Shown in pieces: positions 50,169-56,669 of a stretch of 64,000 nucleotides of DNA. The position numbers and the translations under genes are program-made. The stretch is from positions 2,170,001-2,234,000 of the forward strand of contig NZ_CP080376.1 of the NCBI RefSeq assembly GCF_019443405.1, in the 5' to 3' direction. The stretch is from Brevundimonas sp. PAMC22021 (lineage in GTDB: Bacteria; Pseudomonadota; Alphaproteobacteria; Caulobacterales; Caulobacteraceae). Under the pieces are notes generated by a model. That model saw only the letters and a program-made list of their open reading frames with translations, was not told the DNA's origin and made no database searches. The first letter of the stretch is position 1. Each line of letters opens with the position of its first letter.

Positions 50169-50492
50169 TCAGAAGCGCCGCTTGCCGCTGACCGTCTCGA
50201 AGAACAGGCGGAAGTCGCCCATCAGGCTCCACATCGGATACTGGAAGGTCGCCGGCCGGTTCTTCTCAAAGGCGAAATGCCCGACCCAGGCGAAGCCGTA
50301 ACCCAGCACCGGCATGGCCAGCAGCCACCACGGATTCATCGTCACGACCGCCAGCAGAAAGGCCGCGATCACCAGCCCTGTCCCCACCACATGGATGCGC
50401 CGGCATGTCCGGTTGGAATGCTGGTGAATGTAGAAGGGATAAAAGGCCTCAAACGAAGCAAAGCGGCCTTCGGGCGTGTGCGACTGGCTCAT
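50169..50492 (-). CDS. Mpo1-like (DUF962) membrane protein
   Basis: 107 residues. The N-terminal FYPFYIHQHSNRTCRRIHVVG motif, with conserved histidines, and GYGFAWVGHFAFEKNRPATF match the DUF962/Mpo1 family. In yeast Mpo1 is a membrane dioxygenase that alpha-oxidises 2-hydroxy fatty acids with a His-bound iron. Two membrane helices are visible (VIAAFLLAVVTM, WWLLAMPVLGYGFAW). The same reaction is plausible but not proven for bacterial members. Confidence 0.85.
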   Translation of the reverse strand: MSQSHTPEGRFASFEAFYPFYIHQHSNRTCRRIHVVGTGLVIAAFLLAVVTMNPWWLLAMPVLGYGFAWVGHFAFEKNRPATFQYPMWSLMGDFRLFFETVSGKRRF

Positions 50493-50572
50493 GGACGCGA
50501 TGCTGCGCCTGCATCAACGAACTGACAAGCCTGGGGCGCGCCCATCCCTGCGCCGCAGGGATGGGTCCTGCA

Positions 50573-52480
50573 TCAGCTCGGCCGCTTGCCCTTGAACCCG
50601 GTCTTCTTGAAGCCGCCTTCCTTGAAGCCCGGCTTGGGCTTGAACGGCTTCTTGGCGCCCGCATGGGAGAACGGCTTGTCGCCGGCCGGGCGCGGCGCGC
50701 CCTCGGCACGGGGCTGGTAAGGCTTCTTCTTGAACGCCGGGCGGGCTTCGCCGCCTTCGCCTTCCGCCCGCTTGAAGGGCGGCTTCTTGACGAAGGGGCG
50801 CGCGCCCTCACCGTCCTCGCGCCGGGCGCGCTTGAACGAGCCGGGGGTGGGCGCCTCCGACGGCGTGATCTTGACCTCTTCATTCGAGGCGGCGACCGCA
50901 TCGCGGAACGCCTTTTCGTGCGACTTGGCGATCTCGAACCGGGTCTCTTCCGGGAAGGTGCGGATGGCGCCGATCTGAGGCTTGGCGATGCCGCCGACGC
51001 GACAGATCAGCGGGATCAGCCACTTGGGATCGGCGTTGCGATTGCGGCCGATGTCCATGCGGAACCAGGTCACCTCGTCCGGCTGCAGCCGCTCGCCCGG
51101 CCACGGCGTGGGCGCCAGCTCGTCGCCACCCTCGCTGCGGACCCTTTCGCGCCTTTGCGGCTGCCGGTCCGCGCCCGGATCGGACAGCTCTTCCGGCGCC
51201 GGCAGGTCGGCGCGGCGAAGGCGGACCAGGGCGGCGGCGATCTCTTCCGGCGTCCGCTCGGCGATCAGGCGCTTGGCCAGGATCATGTCCTCGTCGGTGA
51301 CTTCGGCCTCAAAGAATTCGGGCGCCACAAGGCGATCCTCGTCGGCCTTGCGGATCTGGTCGAATGTCGGCGCGCCCTGCCACACGGCCTCGACGCCGGC
51401 CTCGGCCAGCAGCCGTTCGGCCTTTCGCCGACGCGAGTGCGGCACCATCAGCACCGACACGCCCTTCTTGCCCGCCCGTCCCGTCCGGCCCGACCGGTGC
51501 AGCAGCGCCGCGCGGTTCACCGGCAGCTCGGCGTGGATCACAAGGCCAAGATCGGGCAGGTCCAGCCCGCGCGCCGCCACATCGGTGGCCACGCACACCC
51601 GCGCCCGGCCGTCCCGCAGGGCTTGCAGCGCATCCGTCCGCTCGCGCTGGCCCATCTCGCCCGACAGGCTGACCGAGGCGAAGCCCCGCTCCAGCAGCGA
51701 CGCCTGAAGGTGGCGCACCGAGTCCCGCGTCGAGCAGAACACCATGGCCCGACCCGCCTCGAACCAGCGCAGGGTGTTGACCGTGGCGTGCTCGATCTCG
51801 TTGGGCGCGATGCGTAGCGCGCGATATTCGATGTCGCCGTGCGGCCGGCTCTTGTCCGTGGCGTCGATCCGCACCGCGTCGCGCTGATAGCGCTTGGCCA
51901 GGGTCGCGATCTCGCGGGCGATGGTGGCCGAGAACAGCAGCGTCCGACGTTCGGGCGGCGACTGCTCCAGGATGAACTCCAGGTCCTCGCGGAAGCCCAT
52001 GTCCAGCATCTCGTCGGCCTCGTCGAGCACCAGCACCTTCAGCGCCGACAGGTCCAGGTTGTCGCGCTCGATATGGTCCTTCAGGCGGCCGGGCGTCCCC
52101 ACCACGATGTGGACGCCGAAGTTCAGGGCGCGGGCTTCCTTGCGCGCATCCATGCCGCCGACGCAGGTGGTGATCTTGGCCCCCGCCTCGGCATAGAGCC
52201 AGCTCAGCTCCTGGGCGACCTGCAGCGCCAGCTCGCGGGTCGGCGCGATGGCGAGCGCGAGAGGCGCATCGGCCGGCCCGAACGTCTCGGCCTCGCCCAG
52301 CAGACTGCCCGCCGCCGCCAGGCCGAACGCCACCGTCTTGCCGGACCCGGTCTGGGCCGAGACCAGCAGGTCCTGCTCGCCCAACCCTTCCAGAACGGCG
52401 GCCTGCACCGGCGTCGGCTCGGCGTAGCCCTTGTTGGCGAGCGCGCGGTCGAGCGCGGGGTGGACGGCGGGAAAGGGCAT
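50573..52480 (-). CDS. DEAD-box RNA helicase with DbpA-like RNA-binding domain
   Basis: 635 residues from ATG at 52480. Helicase core: AQTGSGKT (42-49), PTRELALQ, TPGRLKDH, DEAD (153-156), SAT (184-186) and HRSGRTGRAGKKG. A DbpA-type RNA-binding domain follows around residues 470-550 (VTWFRMDIGRNRNADPKWLI, IGAIRTFPEETRFEI). The tail is Lys/Pro/Phe-rich and repetitive (GFKEGGFKKTGFKGKRPS). It probably acts in ribosome assembly or cold-adapted RNA unwinding. The tail may bind RNA without specificity. Confidence 0.93.
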   Translation of the reverse strand: MPFPAVHPALDRALANKGYAEPTPVQAAVLEGLGEQDLLVSAQTGSGKTVAFGLAAAGSLLGEAETFGPADAPLALAIAPTRELALQVAQELSWLYAEAGAKITTCVGGMDARKEARALNFGVHIVVGTPGRLKDHIERDNLDLSALKVLVLDEADEMLDMGFREDLEFILEQSPPERRTLLFSATIAREIATLAKRYQRDAVRIDATDKSRPHGDIEYRALRIAPNEIEHATVNTLRWFEAGRAMVFCSTRDSVRHLQASLLERGFASVSLSGEMGQRERTDALQALRDGRARVCVATDVAARGLDLPDLGLVIHAELPVNRAALLHRSGRTGRAGKKGVSVLMVPHSRRRKAERLLAEAGVEAVWQGAPTFDQIRKADEDRLVAPEFFEAEVTDEDMILAKRLIAERTPEEIAAALVRLRRADLPAPEELSDPGADRQPQRRERVRSEGGDELAPTPWPGERLQPDEVTWFRMDIGRNRNADPKWLIPLICRVGGIAKPQIGAIRTFPEETRFEIAKSHEKAFRDAVAASNEEVKITPSEAPTPGSFKRARREDGEGARPFVKKPPFKRAEGEGGEARPAFKKKPYQPRAEGAPRPAGDKPFSHAGAKKPFKPKPGFKEGGFKKTGFKGKRPS

Positions 52481-52677
52481 CGGGAACCTGGATAAACGGA
52501 CAAGGCGGCCGCTTGAAACGACCGCGCCCGGCGCAAGGACAAGCCTCGGCCGGGCGGAAAGATGCGTCTTTATACACGGATCAAGGCGCGCGTGCGGCCG
52601 ATTTCGCCGTTCACCCTGTTCCTTCAGCCGCCATTGAGGCTGCGCGCCCATGCTGGGCGGCGAAGGAGACCGTGTTC

Positions 52678-52887
52678 ATGCAGGCCGTGTCCATCGCCGC
52701 CGCCGGGATGTCGAACGCGCTGAACCGGTTCGAGACCAGCGCCCGCCGCACCGCTTCCGGATCGCTTCAGACCCTCGAGCAGGAGGTGGTGGAGCAGGTC
52801 CAGGCCAAGACCGCCTTCAGCGCCAACATCGCCGTCATCCGCACGGCCGACGAGATGATGGGCGCGCTGCTCGACCTCAAGGTCTGA
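52678..52887 (+). CDS. Tiny stand-alone flagellar-rod-like protein
   Basis: 69 residues from ATG at 52678, with GAAGGAG ahead of it. It starts with MQAVSIAAAGMSNALNRFE, like the N-terminus of rod and hook proteins. It ends TAFSANIAVIRTADEMMGALLDLKV, which is the pattern of the flagellar rod/hook C-terminal helix (compare FlgE/FlgG ends). The large middle of such proteins is absent. No flagellar gene is adjacent. A separate small exported protein or a remnant of a larger gene are both possible. Confidence 0.75.
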   Translation: MQAVSIAAAGMSNALNRFETSARRTASGSLQTLEQEVVEQVQAKTAFSANIAVIRTADEMMGALLDLKV

Positions 52888-52949
52888 CGGCCAAGCCGAA
52901 CGGACCCGCCGCTGGCGGGTTGTTTCCTGCAGCAGCAAGGAGTCCCCGC

Positions 52950-53555
52950 ATGTCGCACGCCGCCCACCCCGAACACTCCGGCCAGGCCATCACCTTCGTC
53001 AAGGTCGAGCCCTATACCGAGGGCGTGCTCCTGGTCACTTCCGACGCCGTGGACGTCGACGGCTGGCTGGACCCGGTGCATGCGCAGTCGGGCGACGAGA
53101 CCTCGCCGGCGCTGAGCTGGGAAGCGTCGCCCGGCGTCGTCTCCTACCTGCTGGTGGTCGAGGATCCGGACGCGCCGCAAGAGGCCCCGGTGGTGCACTG
53201 GTTGATGTGGAACATCCCCGGCTCCCTGCACGGCCTGCCCGCCGGCCTCGACAAGGTTTCAGAGCCCGAAGGCTCAGGCGGCGCGATCCAGGGGCTGAAC
53301 AGCCACGGCAAGCCCGGCTGGCTCGGCATGGCCCCGCCCGAGGGGCATGGCCCGCACCGCTATCATTTCCAGCTGTTCGGCCTCGATCGCCGTCTGGACC
53401 TCGCGCCGGACACCTCCCTGGCCGACATCGTCAATGTGCTGAAGGGCGCGACCGTGGCCAAGGGCGAGCTGGTCGGCCTGTTCGAAGTGCGCGGCCCCAT
53501 GGACGAACCCTCGCCCGCCCGCACCGGCAGCTACGGCTCCGAGCCGGCGACCTGA
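52950..53555 (+). CDS. YbhB/YbcL-type Raf-kinase-inhibitor-like protein (PEBP family)
   Basis: 201 residues from ATG at 52950. PEBP fold motifs: SPALSWEASPGVVSYLLVVEDPDAP, VHWLMWNIPGSLHGLP and HRYHFQLFGLDRRL. The histidine and aspartate of the anion-binding pocket are in place. No signal peptide is seen, so it is probably cytoplasmic. Bacterial members have no settled function. Its 3' end overlaps the HxlR gene by 25 bases on the opposite strand. Confidence 0.9.
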   Translation: MSHAAHPEHSGQAITFVKVEPYTEGVLLVTSDAVDVDGWLDPVHAQSGDETSPALSWEASPGVVSYLLVVEDPDAPQEAPVVHWLMWNIPGSLHGLPAGLDKVSEPEGSGGAIQGLNSHGKPGWLGMAPPEGHGPHRYHFQLFGLDRRLDLAPDTSLADIVNVLKGATVAKGELVGLFEVRGPMDEPSPARTGSYGSEPAT

Positions 53556-54235
53556 GCTCCGGCGGTCTCGGCTTTCGGCGGCATGTGGAAGAAGCCGACG
53601 AACCGCTCGAACACCGCCGCATCGCCCGCGACCCTCATCCCGTCGAGCGCCTCGGGCGGCGCCTTGCCATGGACGGCGGCGGCGACCAGCGGCGGGGCCG
53701 CCGTCACGACAACCTCCGCTCCCTTGGGCTCGCCTCGCCAGGCCTCCAGTCGCCCGTCCGCGACCCGCACTGCCATCCGGTCCTCGCCCAGCACAAAGCC
53801 CAGCGTCATCCGCGCCTCGCCCGCCAGACGGGGATCGAACATCGTCTTGAACGACAGCATCAGCGACACAGCGCTGAGCGGCAGGGTCGGATCGTGGCTC
53901 GGCGAGCGCGCCGCCCAGCGCCCCAGCACCATGAACACCGGCTCGATCTCCAGCCCCCATTCCGTCGCCTCATAGACCTGGACCGAGGCGGGCGGCGCCA
54001 GCTTGCGTTTTCGCACCAGCCCCGACGCCTCCAGTCCCTCCAGCCTCTGCGTCAGCACATTGGCGCTGACCCCGCACAGGTCGCGCCTGAGGTCCCCGAA
54101 CCGCCTCGGCCCCAGCATCAGCTCGCGCATCACCAGCAGCGCCCAGCGATCCCCCACCAGATCCAGCCCGTGCGCCGCGCCGCAGGCGTCATGATACCGC
54201 CGCGCCTTGTCATTGGTTATTTTTTCTAACTTCAT
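53531..54235 (-). CDS. HxlR-family regulator with SCP2-like C-terminal domain
   Basis: 234 residues. Residues about 14-100 form the winged helix (HDACGAAHGLDLVGDRWALL, VMRELMLGPRRFGDLRRDL, LTQRLEGLEASGLV). HxlR proteins are usually about 110-150 residues; the remaining 120 here resemble an SCP2/sterol-carrier fold (EARMTLGFVLGEDRMAVRVADG, ALDGMRVAGDAAVFERFVGF). It may sense a hydrophobic ligand. Divergent from the VOC/SRPBCC cluster, which it probably controls; the operator should lie in 54236-54293. Confidence 0.86.
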   Translation of the reverse strand: MKLEKITNDKARRYHDACGAAHGLDLVGDRWALLVMRELMLGPRRFGDLRRDLCGVSANVLTQRLEGLEASGLVRKRKLAPPASVQVYEATEWGLEIEPVFMVLGRWAARSPSHDPTLPLSAVSLMLSFKTMFDPRLAGEARMTLGFVLGEDRMAVRVADGRLEAWRGEPKGAEVVVTAAPPLVAAAVHGKAPPEALDGMRVAGDAAVFERFVGFFHMPPKAETAGAQVAGSEP

Positions 54236-54293
54236 CGTTGACTAAGATAAGCAGGCGAGTCCAGATGGGAAGGCCAAGAAGGAGAGAAACGCC
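54236..54293. promoter_or_regulatory. Divergent promoter region of HxlR regulator and VOC cluster
   Basis: 58 bases between the two starts, AT-rich compared with flanks. TTGACT at 54238-54243 fits a -35 element on the plus strand, though the -10 is weak. AAGAAGGAG provides the ribosome-binding site for the plus-strand gene. No clear palindrome was found, but HxlR operators are short and degenerate. Confidence 0.4.
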
Positions 54294-54740
54294 ATGCCGA
54301 AGATGATTTTCGTCAACCTGCCGGTCACGGACCTCGCCCGGTCCACCGCCTTCTACGAAGCGATCGGGGCGACCCGGAACCCGATGTTCAGCGACGAGAC
54401 CGCCGCCTGCATGGTGTTCTCCGACACCATCCACGCCATGCTGCTGACCCACGACAAGTGGCGCACCTTCACCGACCGGACGATCCCCGACGCCCAGGCC
54501 AGCGCCCAGGTGCTGCTGTGCCTGTCCGAAGACTCTCGCGCCGGCGTGGACCGCGTGATCGACGCGGGCGCCGCCGCCGAAGGTCGGGGCGATCCGAACC
54601 CCCGACAGGACTACGGCTTCATGTACGGCCGCAGCGTCGCCGACCCGGACGGCCACATCTGGGAGGTCATGTGGATGGACCCGGCCGCCGTCGCGCAAGG
54701 CCCCGAAGCCTTTGCCGCCAACGATCTCGCGCCCGCGTGA
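54294..54740 (+). CDS. VOC family protein (lactoylglutathione-lyase-like)
   Basis: 148 residues, VOC fold: KMIFVNLPVTDLARSTAFYE, then CMVFSDTIHAMLLTH and SVADPDGHIWEVMWMDP, which ends with the conserved metal-side glutamate. Substrate unknown. AAGGAG is 8 bases ahead of the ATG. First gene of the cluster divergent from the HxlR regulator; the next gene starts 4 bases after its stop. Confidence 0.9.
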   Translation: MPKMIFVNLPVTDLARSTAFYEAIGATRNPMFSDETAACMVFSDTIHAMLLTHDKWRTFTDRTIPDAQASAQVLLCLSEDSRAGVDRVIDAGAAAEGRGDPNPRQDYGFMYGRSVADPDGHIWEVMWMDPAAVAQGPEAFAANDLAPA

Positions 54741-54744
54741 CGCC

Positions 54745-55206
54745 ATGACCGATCGTCACGAACTGAGCGTCACCCGCCTGATCCAGGCCTCGCCCGAGGC
54801 GGTGTGGCGCATCTACACCGAGCGGTCGGCGGAATGGTTTTGTCCCCGCCCCTGGACCACGCCGGTCGTGGACTGGGACCTGCGAGCCGGCGGCCGCTGC
54901 AACACGACCCTGCAGTCGCCGGAGGGCGAGCGGCATCCCTATGAAGGCGTGTTCCTTGAGGTCGATCCCGGCCGCCGCCTGGTGTCGACGGGCGCCATGA
55001 CGGCTGGATGGATACCGCAGAACAGTGATATGAACTTCGTCCGGATCGACACGTTCGAGCCGGAAGGCGACGCCACCCGCTTCACCTCCCGCGCCCTGCA
55101 CTGGACCGCCGAGGCGGCCGACACGCACAGGACCATGGGCTTCGAGGCCGGCTGGGGCGCGGTCGCCGACCAGTTGGCGGCTCTGGCCGAAGGATCGGGA
55201 TCATGA
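54745..55206 (+). CDS. SRPBCC/AHSA1-type domain protein
   Basis: 153 residues from ATG at 54745. VTRLIQASPEAVWRIYTE, VVDWDLRAGGRCNTTLQS and GAVADQLAALAE are AHSA1/START-like helix-grip motifs that enclose a hydrophobic cavity. The ligand is unknown. Stop and next start overlap by four bases (ATGA). Proteins of this type are often paired with ArsR or HxlR regulators, as here. Confidence 0.88.
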   Translation: MTDRHELSVTRLIQASPEAVWRIYTERSAEWFCPRPWTTPVVDWDLRAGGRCNTTLQSPEGERHPYEGVFLEVDPGRRLVSTGAMTAGWIPQNSDMNFVRIDTFEPEGDATRFTSRALHWTAEAADTHRTMGFEAGWGAVADQLAALAEGSGS

Positions 55207-55643
55207 AGGTCACGCCCAATCTGATGTTCCGCACCGAGGCGCGCGAGGCGTTCGGCTTCTACGCCGAGGTGCTGCGCGCCGACCGGCTCGACTTTGTCGC
55301 CATGGCCGACGTGCCTGGCGCGGCCGAACACGTCGGCGCCGAGTGGCTGGACAAGGTCGCCCATGCATGGATGCAGATCGGCGACCAGGCCATCATGGGC
55401 TCCGACAGCCCACCGGGCGTCTGCGCCGACGGCATGGAGACCGGCGTCGGGCCGGGGGCCGGTTCGGTCGCCCTGCACTTCGACGATCTGGAAGAGGCGC
55501 GCCGCGTGTTCGACGCCCTGGGCGCGGGCGGCGCGGTTCAGATGCCGTTCGGCCCGTCGCCCTGGTCGCCCGGCTTCGGCATGCTGCGCGACCGCTTCGG
55601 CAAGGACTGGATGATCAACACCAACGCGGAGCCCGCATCATGA
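55203..55643 (+). CDS. PhnB-like VOC protein
   Basis: 146 residues, single VOC/PhnB-like domain: MKVTPNLMFRTEAREAFGFY, AWMQIGDQAIMGSDSPPG, MPFGPSPWSPGFGMLRDRFG, ending DWMININ-type (KDWMINTNAEPAS). PhnB-like proteins have no fixed enzymatic role. Both ends overlap neighbouring genes by four bases, tying it into a coupled operon. Confidence 0.9.
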   Translation: MKVTPNLMFRTEAREAFGFYAEVLRADRLDFVAMADVPGAAEHVGAEWLDKVAHAWMQIGDQAIMGSDSPPGVCADGMETGVGPGAGSVALHFDDLEEARRVFDALGAGGAVQMPFGPSPWSPGFGMLRDRFGKDWMINTNAEPAS

Positions 55644-56122
55644 GCGACAAGATCGTCCCCTGCCTGTGGTTCAACGGCGACGGCGAGGAGGCGGCGCGCT
55701 TCTATGTCTCGCTGCTGCCCGACAGCCGCATCGATGCGGTCAACCGTTCGCCGGTCGACACGCCGTCCGGCCCCGCCGGCTCGGTGCTGACGATCCAGTT
55801 CACCCTGGCCGGCCGCGCCTATCTGGCGCTGAACGGCGGGCCGGACTTTCCCTTCAACCAGTCCGTCTCGTTCCAGGTCCTGACCGACGATCAGGCCGAG
55901 ACCGACCGGCTGTGGGACGCCCTGGTCACAGGCGGCGGGCGCGAGGTTCAGTGCGGCTGGCTCATCGATCGCTGGGGCCTGTCCTGGCAGGTCACGCCGC
56001 GCCGCCTGATGGAGCTGACCACCGACCCGGATCCCGCCCGCGCCAGGGCGGCGATGGAGGCCATGATGACCATGGTCAAGATCGACATCGCGGCGCTGGA
56101 CCGCGCCGTCGCCAACGCCTGA
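55640..56122 (+). CDS. VOC protein of the 3-demethylubiquinone-9 3-methyltransferase-like family
   Basis: 160 residues from ATG at 55640. KIVPCLWFNGDGEEAARFYVS, AYLALNGGPDFPFNQSVSFQ and REVQCGWLIDRWGLSWQVTP are the family signature. Despite the family name, such proteins are not known to be methyltransferases. Overlaps the preceding stop by four bases. A longer frame from 55343 is a shadow. Confidence 0.9.
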   Translation: MSDKIVPCLWFNGDGEEAARFYVSLLPDSRIDAVNRSPVDTPSGPAGSVLTIQFTLAGRAYLALNGGPDFPFNQSVSFQVLTDDQAETDRLWDALVTGGGREVQCGWLIDRWGLSWQVTPRRLMELTTDPDPARARAAMEAMMTMVKIDIAALDRAVANA

Positions 56123-56153
56123 TCCCCGTTCAACCGAGAAGGAGGAGACGACC

Positions 56154-56501
56154 ATGACCTACATCAGCGGCTTCGTGACGCCGGTGAAGCCTGAGAACAA
56201 GGACGCCTATATCGAGTCCGCACGCATGGCCTGGCCCCTGTTCCAGGAGTTCGGGGCTCTGGCGATGAACGAAGGTTGGGGCGACAACACGCCCGACGGC
56301 AAGGTCACCGACTTCCGCCGCGCGGTCCAGGCCGAGGACGGCGAGATCGTGGTCTTCTCCTGGGTGGTCTGGCCAGACAAGGCCACCGCCGACGCGGCCG
56401 AAGGCAAGATGATGAGCGATCCCCGCATGGAAAATCTGCCCATGCCCTTCGATGGCAAGCGCATGATCTACGGCGGCTTCCAGACCGTGTTCGAGGCCTG
56501 A
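56154..56501 (+). CDS. DUF1428 family protein
   Basis: 115 residues: YISGFVTPVKPENKDAYIES, AMNEGWGDNTPDGKVTDFRR and MPFDGKRMIYGGFQTVFE match DUF1428, small dimeric ferredoxin-like proteins of unknown function. GAAGGAGGAG lies ahead of the ATG. Last gene of the HxlR-divergent cluster, followed by inverted repeats that can end transcription. Confidence 0.9.
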   Translation: MTYISGFVTPVKPENKDAYIESARMAWPLFQEFGALAMNEGWGDNTPDGKVTDFRRAVQAEDGEIVVFSWVVWPDKATADAAEGKMMSDPRMENLPMPFDGKRMIYGGFQTVFEA

Positions 56502-56511
56502 GACGCAGAGA

Positions 56512-56659
56512 GCCCTCTCCCGCTCGCGGGAGAGGTGGCCCGTCGATCGCGCAGCGATCCAGGGTCGGTGAGGGGAGTCTTCTTAAGCCGAAGACTTCCC
56601 CCCATCGTCGCTGCTCTCGCTGCGCTCGAGGACGCGACACTTCCCCCTTAGGGGGAAGA
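56512..56659. repeat. Intergenic inverted-repeat cluster
   Basis: Three hairpins fill the gap between the convergent DUF1428 and glyS genes: CCTCTCCCGCTCGCGGGAGAGG near 56514, AAGTC-type GGGGAGTCTTC / GAAGACTTCCCC near 56571-56602, and CTTCCCCCTTAGGGGGAAG (56640-56658). The first and last also share CTCCC/GGGAG arms with the repeats at 15194 and 33991. They may be mobile REP-like elements and act as terminators. Confidence 0.8.
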
Positions 56660-56669
56660 TCGCCTGCGC

